27,493 nucleotides of DNA from an uncultured Flavobacterium sp. (GCF_946481155.1 NZ_CAMLMK010000030.1:1-27493); one strand, 5' to 3'; positions 14,735 to 21,900 are shown, numbered from the stretch's first letter. The notes: generated by a model not told the origin, from the sequence alone. Numbers and translations are program-made.

Positions 14735-15136
14735 TTGGACAAGGCTAAAATCATATCAGAATTGCAGTTTAAGGCAGTCCGAAGCAGTGGTGCTGGCGGA
14801 CAGAACGTAAACAAGGTTTCCTCGAAAGTGGTGCTAAACTTCGATTTGAATAATTCGCAAGCCCTTTCCGAAGAAGAACGCGAATTGCTTCTGGACAAAC
14901 TCGACAATAAGCTTACGAAAGAAAAAATCCTCATCCTAAACTGTGACGAAGACCGAAGTCAGCTTAAGAATAAAGAAATTGTAACCAAACGCTTTCTTCT
15001 CATCATTGAAGGCGCTTTAAAGGTTCAGAAAAAGCGAAAACCGACCAAAATTCCCCGCTCGGTAATCGAGAAACGGCTGAAGGAAAAACGCAGTCAGTCC
15101 GAGGTAAAACAATCCCGCCAGAAGCCACACTTCTAA
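14735..15136 (+). CDS. arfB: Peptidyl-tRNA hydrolase ArfB (YaeJ type ribosome rescue factor)
   Basis: ArfB enters ribosomes stalled on mRNA without a stop codon and releases the peptide. The 133-residue product has the release-factor GGQ loop at Gly21-Gly22-Gln23 inside VRSSGAGGQNVNKVSSKV. The C-terminal tail is basic (KKRKPTKIPRSVIEKRLKEK), as needed to sit in the empty mRNA channel. Full-length release factor domains are absent, which separates it from RF1 and RF2. The start appears to be TTG at 14735: no in-frame ATG exists upstream, and the family normally begins just here. It follows the DUF4301 stop by one base, which suggests coupled translation. Confidence 0.92.
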   Translation: MDKAKIISELQFKAVRSSGAGGQNVNKVSSKVVLNFDLNNSQALSEEERELLLDKLDNKLTKEKILILNCDEDRSQLKNKEIVTKRFLLIIEGALKVQKKRKPTKIPRSVIEKRLKEKRSQSEVKQSRQKPHF

Positions 15137-15151
15137 TTATTTGAGGTTCAG

Positions 15152-15184
15152 TTTGCATTGTTATTATTTATAGCACTATCTTTG
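15152..15184 (+). promoter_or_regulatory. Promoter of the TPP riboswitch transcript
   Basis: TTTG at 15152-15155 and TATCTTTG at 15177-15184 are 21 bases apart. The -7 box ends just before the riboswitch, so the RNA begins close to the aptamer. Confidence 0.75.
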
Positions 15185-15189
15185 CCTCA

Positions 15190-15268
15190 TCTCAAAGGGG
15201 TGCTCCAAATAACGAGCTGAGATTATACCCAATGAACCTGGGCAGGTAATGCTGCCAAGGGAGTTTAA
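15190..15268 (+). promoter_or_regulatory. TPP riboswitch (THI element) aptamer
   Basis: The conserved core is readable in order: GGGGTGC (15197-15203), GCTGAGATTATACCC (15216-15230), GAACCTG (15234-15240), GGTAATGC (15245-15252) and CCAAGGGAG (15255-15263). These are the pyrimidine- and pyrophosphate-binding parts of the thiamine pyrophosphate aptamer. GGGT pairs with ACCC, and GGCAG (15241-15245) with CTGCC (15252-15256). It controls the TonB-dependent receptor that starts at 15350, so high TPP should lower receptor synthesis. After it a small hairpin AATTCCG/CGGAATT (15268-15288) forms without a T run, which argues against simple termination. Confidence 0.95.
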
Positions 15269-15331
15269 ATTCCGTTTTTTGCGGAATTCAAAAATCATTA
15301 ATTTTTATTAAAAAGAATAATTGCCCCTTTT

Positions 15332-15351
15332 ATTCGTACACTTTTACGAAT
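15332..15351 (+). promoter_or_regulatory. Hairpin containing the receptor's start codon, candidate riboswitch output
   Basis: ATTCGTA (15332-15338) and TACGAAT (15345-15351) form a perfect 7-bp stem with a 6-base loop. The A and U of the AUG at 15350 are paired in it. CCCCTTT just before it (15324-15330) could pair with AAAGGGG (15194-15200) in the aptamer. Confidence 0.5.
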
Positions 15352-17512
15352 GAAAACTGTATTCAAAATGCTTGTAGCAGGAGCGATTCTGCACACTTCT
15401 TTAGGTTTTTCACAGGAAGAAACCACTCAGGACACTACGAAAGTCAGATTGCTGGATGGCGTATTGGTTTCGGCCGTTCGCGCCAATGCAAAACAGCCGG
15501 TGAGCTTTACCGACATGGAAAAGGAAGAGCTCTCGGAAAGAAATCTTGGTCAGGATATTCCCGTTTTAATGAATTATTTGCCTTCAGTGGTAACCACAAC
15601 CGATGCCGGAAACGGAGTAGGGTATACCGGAATTCGCGTCCGCGGAAGCGATGCAACACGCGTTAACGTTACTATCAATGGAATTGCCTATAACGATTCG
15701 GAATCGCACGGAACCTATTGGGTAAATATGCCTGATTTTGTTTCTTCGGTAGAAAACCTTCAATTGCAGAGAGGTGTCGGGACATCCACCAACGGAGCCG
15801 GAGCTTTCGGAGCAAGCTTAAACATGCTGACGGATTCTTATTCCGAAAAAAGCAATGGTGAAATTTCCAATTCAATAGGGAGTTTCAACACGCATAAGCA
15901 TACCGTGAAATTCAGTACCGGTTTAATGAATGACAGGTTTGAATTGGCAGGGCGTTTGTCGAAAATCAATTCCGACGGTTATATCGACAGGGCTTCTTCT
16001 GATTTGAAATCGTATTTCCTTCAGGGAACTTATGTAGGTAAAACGACTTTACTTAAGGCATTAGTCTTCGGCGGAAAAGAAGTAACATACCAGTCCTGGA
16101 ACGGAATCGATGCCGAAACGCTAGAAAATGACAGAACTTTCAACAGCGCAGGAATGTTCACGGATGAATTCGGTAATACGCGTTTTTACGACAATGAAAC
16201 GGATAACTATCAGCAGGATCACGCGCAGTTGCATTGGAACGAGAAAGTTAATTCCAACTGGAGCGCCAATATCGCTTTACACTATACGAAAGGGAAAGGC
16301 TACTATGAAAATTATAAAGAAGATGCCGATTTCGCTGAATACGGATTAGAACCAGTTGCAGGACAAACATCGACCGACCTGATTCGTCAAAAATGGCTGG
16401 ACAATGATTTCTACGGAACCACTTTTTCGGCGAATTATAAAAACAATAAGCTAGATTTGATTTTTGGCGGAGCATGGAACAAATACGACGGATTGCATTT
16501 CGGCAAAGTGATTTGGGCAAGATATGCTTCTACAAGCGAATTGGGCGACAAATATTATAATGATCGCGCGGTGAAAACTGATGGAAATCTGTTTGCCAAA
16601 GCGAGTTTTAAAGTTACCAAGTACATTAACCTGTACGCCGACTTACAGATGCGTCGAGTGAATTATAAAGCAGATGCGCCGGAAACCGGAAAGGTTGATG
16701 ATACGTTTAATTTCTTCAATCCAAAAACGGGGATAACATTTACAGTTAACGAGCGCAATAATTTGTATGCGTCTTACGCAAGAGCCAACCGTGAACCTAA
16801 CCGTACCGATTATGAGAACGGAAGCCCAAGACCGGAACGATTAGATGATTTCGAATTGGGATGGCGCTACAATACCCCGAAAATCAAATTAAATGTAAAC
16901 GGTTATTTGATGTTATATACGGATCAACTGGTTTTAACCGGTGCGTTGGACGATGTTGGGTCGCCAATCAGAGAAAATAGCGGGAACAGTTACCGATTAG
17001 GAGTAGAAGCAGATGCAACAGTTGTGATTCTGGATAAACTGACTATTCGTCCAAATATCACCTTGAGCGTAAATAAGAATGACAATTTCGTGTTTCAGAG
17101 AGACGGAGAACTGCAAAATCTGGGGGATACCGATATTGCCTATTCGCCAAGCGTTATTGCAGGGAATGTGCTTTCATTTGTGCCGGTTAAGAATGTTCAG
17201 TTGTCCTTTCTTTCAAAATTTGTGGGAGAACAGTATATGGGGAATATCGATTCGGAAACTTCGAAACTTGATGCTTATTTCGTGAATGATTTTTCAGTTA
17301 ACTGGGAGATTAAGCCTAAAGCGATCTTCAATTCCATCATTATCACCGGACTGGTTAATAATGTGTTCAATTATGAGTACGTGTCTAATGGGTATTTTTA
17401 TACTTATGACGACGACTGGAGTACCCCTGGAAGCATAACCACCATTGAAGGTGCAGGATATTATCCGCAGGCCGGCAGAAATGTTATGCTCGGTGCGACC
17501 CTTAAATTTTAA
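15350..17512 (+). CDS. TonB-dependent receptor, probable thiamine or precursor uptake
   Basis: The 720-residue outer membrane protein has a signal peptide (to about residue 21), a TonB-box-like LLDGVLVSA (34-42), a plug domain with GYTGIRVRGSDATRVNVTINGI and a long beta-barrel. It ends in ATLKF with the terminal Phe expected of barrel proteins. There is no N-terminal carboxypeptidase-like domain and no SusD partner gene, so it is not a Sus-type glycan system. The TPP riboswitch directly upstream is the main evidence for a thiamine-related substrate; thiamine-regulated receptors are known in Bacteroidetes. The substrate itself is inferred. A bidirectional terminator follows 28 bases after the stop. 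Confidence 0.93.
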   Translation: MKTVFKMLVAGAILHTSLGFSQEETTQDTTKVRLLDGVLVSAVRANAKQPVSFTDMEKEELSERNLGQDIPVLMNYLPSVVTTTDAGNGVGYTGIRVRGSDATRVNVTINGIAYNDSESHGTYWVNMPDFVSSVENLQLQRGVGTSTNGAGAFGASLNMLTDSYSEKSNGEISNSIGSFNTHKHTVKFSTGLMNDRFELAGRLSKINSDGYIDRASSDLKSYFLQGTYVGKTTLLKALVFGGKEVTYQSWNGIDAETLENDRTFNSAGMFTDEFGNTRFYDNETDNYQQDHAQLHWNEKVNSNWSANIALHYTKGKGYYENYKEDADFAEYGLEPVAGQTSTDLIRQKWLDNDFYGTTFSANYKNNKLDLIFGGAWNKYDGLHFGKVIWARYASTSELGDKYYNDRAVKTDGNLFAKASFKVTKYINLYADLQMRRVNYKADAPETGKVDDTFNFFNPKTGITFTVNERNNLYASYARANREPNRTDYENGSPRPERLDDFELGWRYNTPKIKLNVNGYLMLYTDQLVLTGALDDVGSPIRENSGNSYRLGVEADATVVILDKLTIRPNITLSVNKNDNFVFQRDGELQNLGDTDIAYSPSVIAGNVLSFVPVKNVQLSFLSKFVGEQYMGNIDSETSKLDAYFVNDFSVNWEIKPKAIFNSIIITGLVNNVFNYEYVSNGYFYTYDDDWSTPGSITTIEGAGYYPQAGRNVMLGATLKF

Positions 17513-17540
17513 ATTGTTTAGTTAATTAATAAGGTTGCCT

Positions 17541-17575
17541 AAAATCCTGATGAGTTTTTCTTATCAGGATTTTTT
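17541..17575. terminator. Bidirectional terminator after the TonB-dependent receptor
   Basis: AAAATCCTGAT and ATCAGGATTTT form a perfect 11-bp stem with an 11-base loop and T residues after it. It serves the receptor and the convergent lipoprotein, whose stop codon it touches. Confidence 0.88.
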
Positions 17576-17999
17576 AATTGGTAATGTAAAGAACACTTCC
17601 GTTTACGCTCACACGGTATTGTTTCATTGGGTACTGCGCTCCGGAAGCCAGGCCGGTGAATAAACTGTATTCTTTGTCATCACAAGAGCACACAGCGTAA
17701 ATCCCGTCGATAGTCATTGTAGAACAACTGCTTAACGCCTGATTAGGACAGGCTGCATCAAAAGCATTATAGCCGCTTCCGGTGTTGAAAATGATGACAC
17801 CCCTGATTCCAGCGGTTCCACTGCTAACATATACGGCATTGCTCGGATAGTTTAAGTTGTCGTAAGCAGGAAGATTCCTGTCAATCTGCAAATTCACAGG
17901 ATAATTAGGAAGGTTGGGGTTATTATAATTGAGACCTTCGTCTTTATTACAGCTAATGAACAGGATTGTTGCGATTATAAGGAGAAAGGAATGTTTCAT
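17574..17999 (-). CDS. Lipoprotein with a degenerate Rieske-like domain
   Basis: The 141-residue product has a lipoprotein signal ending ILFISC (Cys17) and a C-terminal part laid out like a Rieske 2Fe-2S domain: GVIIFNTGSGYNAFDAACPN, then CSCDDKEYSLFTG and a YRVSVNGSVLYI end strand. Rieske ligands are CxH and CxxH. Here the matching triplet and quartet are Cys84-x-Asn86 and Cys104-x-x-Asp107, so both His ligands are replaced and a normal cluster is unlikely. Cys92 and Cys106 are extra and could form disulfides in the periplasm. I recall similar proteins in other flavobacteria. The function is unknown. The start is ATG 17999, where the signal begins, with a -7 box upstream. Confidence 0.78.
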   Translation of the reverse strand: MKHSFLLIIATILFISCNKDEGLNYNNPNLPNYPVNLQIDRNLPAYDNLNYPSNAVYVSSGTAGIRGVIIFNTGSGYNAFDAACPNQALSSCSTMTIDGIYAVCSCDDKEYSLFTGLASGAQYPMKQYRVSVNGSVLYITN

Positions 18000-18029
18000 C
18001 TTTAAATAATTTGGAAAACAATTGATAAA

Positions 18030-18037
18030 CAAATTTA
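18030..18037 (-). promoter_or_regulatory. Bacteroidetes -7 box for the Rieske-like lipoprotein
   Basis: The minus strand reads TAAATTTG, an exact TAnnTTTG match 31-38 bases upstream of ATG 17999. On the plus strand a separate TAACTTTG at 18045-18052 may be an extra promoter for greA. Confidence 0.5.
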
Positions 18038-18078
18038 AATTAATTAACTTTGACAAGTGCAGTAATGCAGCAATAAAA

Positions 18079-18107
18079 TTTGAAATAAAACAAAACCAAT
18101 ATCTTTG
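18079..18107 (+). promoter_or_regulatory. Promoter of greA
   Basis: TTTG at 18079-18082 and TATCTTTG at 18100-18107 are 17 bases apart. Transcription should start near 18112-18115, right at the foot of the hairpin at 18115. Confidence 0.7.
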
Positions 18108-18114
18108 CAGAAAG

Positions 18115-18139
18115 AAATCCCGTCACGATGGGATTTTTT
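18115..18139 (+). terminator. Terminator-like hairpin at the 5' end of the greA leader
   Basis: AAATCCCGTC (18115-18124) pairs with GATGGGATTT (18127-18136), with one G-U pair in the middle. With the innermost pairs open the loop is realistic. TTTTTT ends the stem at 18134-18139. It lies between the greA promoter and the ATG at 18163, so it could stop much of the transcription before the gene. Confidence 0.65.
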
Positions 18140-18162
18140 CCATTTATATAAACGATGAAGTT

Positions 18163-18639
18163 ATGAGTACAGTATCTTATTACACCGCAGATGGGTTAAA
18201 AAAATTAAGAGAAGAATTAGATCATCTGAAAAGTATCGAAAGACCAAAAGCATCCCAGGCAATTGCTGAAGCAAGAGACAAAGGCGATTTATCCGAGAAT
18301 GCAGAATATGACGCTGCAAAAGAAGCGCAAGGCCTTCTTGAGCTTAAAATTTCCAAAATGGAAGAAGTCGTTTCCAATGCCCGTCTTATTGATGAGTCGC
18401 AATTAGATGTTTCAAAAGCATTAGTGCTTTCTACCGTTAAGATCAAAAATCAGACTAACGGAATGGAAATGAAATATACATTGGTAGCCGAAAGCGAAGC
18501 CGATCTGAAAACCGGAAAGATTTCGGTAACCTCACCAATCGGAAGAGGATTATTAGGGAAATCGGTGGGAGAAATCGCAGAAATCAACGTGCCGAACGGC
18601 GTATTGAAATTTGAGGTTCTGGAAATTACCCGTGACTAA
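18163..18639 (+). CDS. greA: Transcription elongation factor GreA
   Basis: GreA enters the secondary channel of RNA polymerase and stimulates cleavage of backtracked RNA. The 158-residue product matches the usual length exactly. The N-terminal coiled coil carries the acidic tip GDLSENAEYD (41-50) with Asp42 and Glu45 in place to bind the catalytic magnesium. The C-terminal FKBP-like domain contains the SPIGRGLLGKSVGEIAEI segment. I start at ATG 18163 because upstream in-frame sequence covers the promoter and leader hairpin. The HIT gene follows after 33 bases and is probably cotranscribed. Confidence 0.96.
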   Translation: MSTVSYYTADGLKKLREELDHLKSIERPKASQAIAEARDKGDLSENAEYDAAKEAQGLLELKISKMEEVVSNARLIDESQLDVSKALVLSTVKIKNQTNGMEMKYTLVAESEADLKTGKISVTSPIGRGLLGKSVGEIAEINVPNGVLKFEVLEITRD

Positions 18640-18672
18640 AGAAATAGTAAATTTTAACGTTAATGTAAAAGT

Positions 18673-19062
18673 ATGGCATCGATTTTCACAAGAATCATAA
18701 ACGGGGAAATTCCCTGCTACAAAATAGCGGAAGACGAAAACTTCATTGCATTCCTGGATGTAAATCCAAATGCAAAAGGACATACACTATGTGTTCCGAA
18801 ACAGGAAATCAACAAGCTTTTCGATATGGAAGAGCAGCATTACCTGGAATTGATGAAATTCTCCCGTAAAGTTGCCAAAGCTCTTGAGAAAACGGTAGAA
18901 TGCAAACGAATAGGGGTTGCTGTTGTCGGACTTGAGGTGCCACATGTACACGTACATCTAATTCCGCTTCAGGATATGGACGATATGCGTTTCGAACGTA
19001 AAACGTCATTAACTCCGGAAGAATTTGAAGCGCTGGCAAAAGCGATAAATCAAAATTTTTAA
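18673..19062 (+). CDS. HIT family nucleotide-binding protein (Hint type)
   Basis: HIT proteins hydrolyse or transfer nucleoside phosphates; Hint-type members act on adenosine phosphoramidates and related compounds. The 129-residue product starts MASIFTRIINGEIPCYKIAE, the classic Hint opening, and carries the histidine triad HVHVHLIP (His91, 93 and 95). Hint-like proteins are usually 110-140 residues, so it is complete. It is the second gene of a probable greA operon. I know of no functional link between the two, but I recall this pairing from other flavobacterial genomes. A perfect terminator overlaps its stop codon. Confidence 0.93.
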   Translation: MASIFTRIINGEIPCYKIAEDENFIAFLDVNPNAKGHTLCVPKQEINKLFDMEEQHYLELMKFSRKVAKALEKTVECKRIGVAVVGLEVPHVHVHLIPLQDMDDMRFERKTSLTPEEFEALAKAINQNF

Positions 19063-19095
19063 AAAAAGGCGAAATCAAGGATTTCGCCTTTTTTT
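19061..19095. terminator. Bidirectional terminator between the HIT and histidine kinase genes
   Basis: AAAAAAAGGCGAAAT and ATTTCGCCTTTTTTT form a perfect 15-bp stem with a 5-base loop. The stem overlaps the ends of both convergent genes. Confidence 0.95.
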
Positions 19096-20245
19096 ATGTT
19101 TCTTTCTTAAACGTAATCTGCATGGTGGTTCCTTTGCCAACTTCAGATAACGCGACTTTAATCCTGCCGTCGTGGTATTCCTCCACAATTCTTTTGGTTA
19201 AAGACAGTCCAAGACCCCATCCGCGTCTTTTAGTGGTAAACCCGGGCTCGAAAACGCTCTTAAACTGGTTTTTCGGAATCCCGCTGCCGGTATCGCTGAC
19301 TTTAATCTTAACAAACCGCTCCGTTTCTTCAATCGACACTGCTATTTTTCCTTTTCCTTTCATGGCGTCAATGGCATTTTTGACCAGGTTTTCAATAGTC
19401 CAGCTGTGCAGGATCGGATTCAGTTTAATGTAAATCGGATTTTGAGGCGCGCTAAAGGTGAAATCAACCTGTTTTGATGTTCTCGATTTCAGGTACTCGA
19501 AAGACTGTTCCGTTTCTTCAATCAGGTTGCGGCGCTCCAATACCGGCTCAGAACCGATTTTTGAGAACCGGTCGGTAATAGTCTGCAAACGGTTAATGTC
19601 TTTCTCAATTTCAGTAATCGTAGTTTCATCCACATTATCGGCTTTCATAATCTCCAGCCAGCCTATCAGCGAGGACAAAGGCGTCCCGATCTGATGTGCC
19701 GTTTCTTTCGCCATTCCCGCCCACAATCGGTTTTGGGTAGCCATTTTGCTGGCACGGTAAAAGTTGAAAATCATTCCGCTGAAAAACAATCCTATAAGAA
19801 CTAAAGCGATGGGGTAGTATTTCAATTTGGTAATCAAGGAAGAGTTGCCGTAATACAGTAAATGCTTTTCCCCGACATAATCAATGGTGATCGGCTTGTT
19901 CTCGGATCGCAGTCGGTTTAGGAATGCGATGGATTTGGTTTTGCTCTTGGTAATTTCCTCATCCACATTGGTCATGTTGATGATGCTGTCCTTTTCGTTG
20001 GTCTGTATAATCGGGATGGTAGTATTGTTGCTTAAGATCTGCAGCGGCAATTCCAGATCGGTATTCTCGTCGGCGTTGTTGAGGTTTTTGGAAGCAGCAG
20101 CCCAAAGTTCCATCTTTAAACGTTCCTCGCTTTTAAAGGTCTGGAAAAAAGTATAGGTGTTCCACAGAATCAGAACCAGGAAATTGAAGGAAGCGAGAAT
20201 AATTACCCATCGGATGAGATTGCGTCTGTCGGAAGAAAAATTCAT
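19094..20245 (-). CDS. Membrane sensor histidine kinase, orphan
   Basis: The 383-residue product has TM1 at about 11-32, a periplasmic domain of about 110 residues, TM2 at about 145-163 and a cytoplasmic kinase. The H-box is KETAHQIGTPLSSLIGW with phospho-acceptor His184. The ATPase has the N-box ENLVKNAIDA (285-294), G1 DTGSGI (318-323), F-box FEPGFTT (332-338) and G2 GWGLGL (342-347). All catalytic motifs are intact. The signal it senses is unknown, and the periplasmic part shows no domain I recognise. No response regulator gene is near, so its partner is encoded elsewhere. Its upstream gap carries 16-base tandem repeats and no clear -7 box. Confidence 0.92.
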   Translation of the reverse strand: MNFSSDRRNLIRWVIILASFNFLVLILWNTYTFFQTFKSEERLKMELWAAASKNLNNADENTDLELPLQILSNNTTIPIIQTNEKDSIINMTNVDEEITKSKTKSIAFLNRLRSENKPITIDYVGEKHLLYYGNSSLITKLKYYPIALVLIGLFFSGMIFNFYRASKMATQNRLWAGMAKETAHQIGTPLSSLIGWLEIMKADNVDETTITEIEKDINRLQTITDRFSKIGSEPVLERRNLIEETEQSFEYLKSRTSKQVDFTFSAPQNPIYIKLNPILHSWTIENLVKNAIDAMKGKGKIAVSIEETERFVKIKVSDTGSGIPKNQFKSVFEPGFTTKRRGWGLGLSLTKRIVEEYHDGRIKVALSEVGKGTTMQITFKKET

Positions 20246-20255
20246 ACTTGTTCGG

Positions 20256-20287
20256 AGTAGCTGAGTTACTAAGTAGCTAAGTTACTA
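20256..20287. repeat. Two tandem copies of a 16-base unit
   Basis: AGTAGCTGAGTTACTA (20256-20271) is followed directly by AGTAGCTAAGTTACTA (20272-20287), one base different, then AGT. It sits a few bases upstream of the histidine kinase start. Similar CTAAGTTACTAAG runs recur in flavobacterial intergenic DNA, to my recollection. Confidence 0.85.
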
Positions 20288-20384
20288 AGTTTATCGGGAT
20301 ACCCCAATTTTATTTTTAACCAGAAAATTTTCTTGCAATGGAGACAGATAAAAATTACTGAAAGTTTACTTCGTCAATTCGCTA

Positions 20385-20415
20385 TTGCTCGGGTCACTTC
20401 AAAAAAGTATCTTTG
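20385..20415 (+). promoter_or_regulatory. Promoter of the flavin reductase-like gene
   Basis: TTG at 20385-20387 and TATCTTTG at 20408-20415 are 20 bases apart. The -7 box ends 17 bases before ATG 20433. This TTG is also the earliest in-frame start-like codon, and its role as a -33 element explains it away. Confidence 0.75.
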
Positions 20416-20432
20416 TCAAAATTTTTCACACT

Positions 20433-21308
20433 ATGATTAGCGTTGACCCGAAGGAGTTGGCTCCGATGAAATTACAGGCGTACCTTCAAGGTGCCGTGGG
20501 GCCGAGACCCATTGCTTTTGCAAGTACGTTAGACGAAAACGGAACCCCGAATTTATCGCCGTTCAGTTTTTTTAATGTCTTCAGTTCGAACCCTCCAATT
20601 TTGATTTTCTCGCCCGCCCGCCGTGTACGCGACAATACCATCAAACATACTTTAATCAACGCCGGGAAAACCCGTGAGGTGGTAATCAATGTGGTGAATT
20701 ATGATATTGTACAACAAGCCTCTTTGTCAAGTACGGAATATGCGGATGGCGTGAACGAGTTCATAAAATCAGGCCTGACAATGGTAGAGTCAGACGTGGT
20801 GAAACCGTATAGAGTTGGAGAAAGTCCGGTACAGTTCGAATGCAAAGTCAATGAGATTATCAATTTGGGAACCGAAGGTGGCGCCGGAAACCTGATTATC
20901 TGCGAAGTGGTGAAAATCCATATCAGCGAAGCTATTTTAGATGAAAACGGAACCATCGACCAGCATAAAATCGACCTGGTTGCCCGTATGGGAGGAAATT
21001 GGTATTCACGAGCCAGCATGGGACTTTTTGAAGTGGAAAAACCGCTGACTACCTTAGGTGTAGGCGTAGATGTCGTTCCGGATTTCGTAAAAGAAAGCCC
21101 GATTTTCGACGGGAACGATTTAGGGAAATTGGGGAATATAGAATCCGTGCCAAACGAAGAAGAAATTGCTATATTTGTGAAAGAGAATTTCGGAATCAAA
21201 GCCGTTTTAAGTTCGGATGATGAGGACAAGAAATTCCACATGGCAAAAGAATATTTAGACAAAAACGAAGTGCTGACCGCCTGGAAAGTGCTTTTAGCAA
21301 AACAATAA
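20433..21308 (+). CDS. Flavin reductase-like FMN-binding split-barrel protein
   Basis: The 291-residue product has a flavin reductase-like domain at about 1-205 that starts MISVDPKELAPMKLQAYLQG. The FMN-site stretch follows: GPRPIAFASTLDENGTPNLSP (21 residues in all, to about 41), then SFFNVFSSNPP. Family members bind FMN and reduce flavins or act as flavin-dependent oxidoreductases, here soluble in the cytoplasm. The C-terminal 80 residues are charged and helical and go beyond the basic domain, which I associate with a longer Bacteroidetes subfamily. The substrate is unknown. The DUF3127 gene follows after only 11 bases, so the two probably share the promoter. Confidence 0.85.
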   Translation: MISVDPKELAPMKLQAYLQGAVGPRPIAFASTLDENGTPNLSPFSFFNVFSSNPPILIFSPARRVRDNTIKHTLINAGKTREVVINVVNYDIVQQASLSSTEYADGVNEFIKSGLTMVESDVVKPYRVGESPVQFECKVNEIINLGTEGGAGNLIICEVVKIHISEAILDENGTIDQHKIDLVARMGGNWYSRASMGLFEVEKPLTTLGVGVDVVPDFVKESPIFDGNDLGKLGNIESVPNEEEIAIFVKENFGIKAVLSSDDEDKKFHMAKEYLDKNEVLTAWKVLLAKQ

Positions 21309-21319
21309 ATTTAGACACG

Positions 21320-21700
21320 ATGGAAGTTACAGGAAAAGTAAAAGTGATTAACGCAGCGCAGCAAGTGAGCGCTACGTTCAAAAAGAGAGAAATGGTAGTT
21401 ACTACCGATGAGCAGTATCCACAACACATTATGATTGAGTTTACTCAGGACAAATGTGATTTACTGGACAGCTACAGAGTAGGCGAGCCCGTGAAAGTTT
21501 CCATCAACCTGAGAGGAAGAGAATGGGTAAACCCACAGGGAGAAACAAAATATTTCAACTCTATCCAGGGTTGGAGAATCGAGAAAATGCAGACGGAAGC
21601 TCCTGCAGGGGCACCGCAAATGCCACCAATGCCGGCTGCTGAAGCATTCGAACCGGCAACCAACTTCAACGAAGAAGAGCACGACGATTTGCCTTTCTAA
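21320..21700 (+). CDS. DUF3127 protein with an SSB-like C-terminal tip
   Basis: The 126-residue product starts MEVTGKVKVINAAQQVSATF and is mostly beta strand up to about 90 (KREMVVTT, QHIMIEF, GEPVKVSINLRGREW), which fits a small OB-like barrel. I recognise it as DUF3127, a Bacteroidetes family without known function. A Pro/Ala-rich linker (about 93-112) leads to the acidic end EEEHDDLPF. The last five residues equal those of SSB encoded at 2003-2452. In SSB this tip docks repair and replication proteins, so a role on single-stranded DNA or as a competitor for SSB partners is an inference worth testing. It is probably cotranscribed with the flavin reductase-like gene and followed by a terminator. 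Confidence 0.85.
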   Translation: MEVTGKVKVINAAQQVSATFKKREMVVTTDEQYPQHIMIEFTQDKCDLLDSYRVGEPVKVSINLRGREWVNPQGETKYFNSIQGWRIEKMQTEAPAGAPQMPPMPAAEAFEPATNFNEEEHDDLPF

Positions 21701-21726
21701 TCAGAAGGCGGAAGTTAGAAGATAGA

Positions 21727-21765
21727 AGTCAGGAATTTGAGTAATTTAAATTTCTGGCTTTTTTT
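21727..21765 (+). terminator. Intrinsic terminator after DUF3127
   Basis: AGTCAGGAATTT (21727-21738) and AAATTTCTGGCT (21748-21759) pair over 12 positions with two G-U pairs, followed by a seven-T run. Confidence 0.8.
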
Positions 21766-21798
21766 GTGGAGCGAATGGTCTGGGATTTTCCAGTTATC

Positions 21799-21859
21799 GA
21801 TTTTCCCGCTATCCGTTTCAATCCCCGCTGAGGCGTGAATTTACTCTTCTATCGGGGCT
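21799..21859. repeat. REP-like intergenic element, second copy
   Basis: On the minus strand it begins AGCCCCGATAGAAG and ends ACGGATAGCGGGAAAAT. These ends match those of the element at 8947-9020, while the middle differs. The 200-base gap around it (21701-21900) holds only this, the DUF3127 terminator and no visible gene. Confidence 0.5.
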
Positions 21860-21900
21860 ATTTGAATTACTTTTTTGACTATTTGTAAACGTTTTATTTC

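Noticed and set aside
15268..15288. Rho-independent terminator as the riboswitch output
   Set aside because: AATTCCG/CGGAATT is short and is followed by CAAAAATCATT, not by a T run.
19094..20245. Complete two-component system
   Set aside because: Only the histidine kinase is present. Neither neighbour has a receiver domain.
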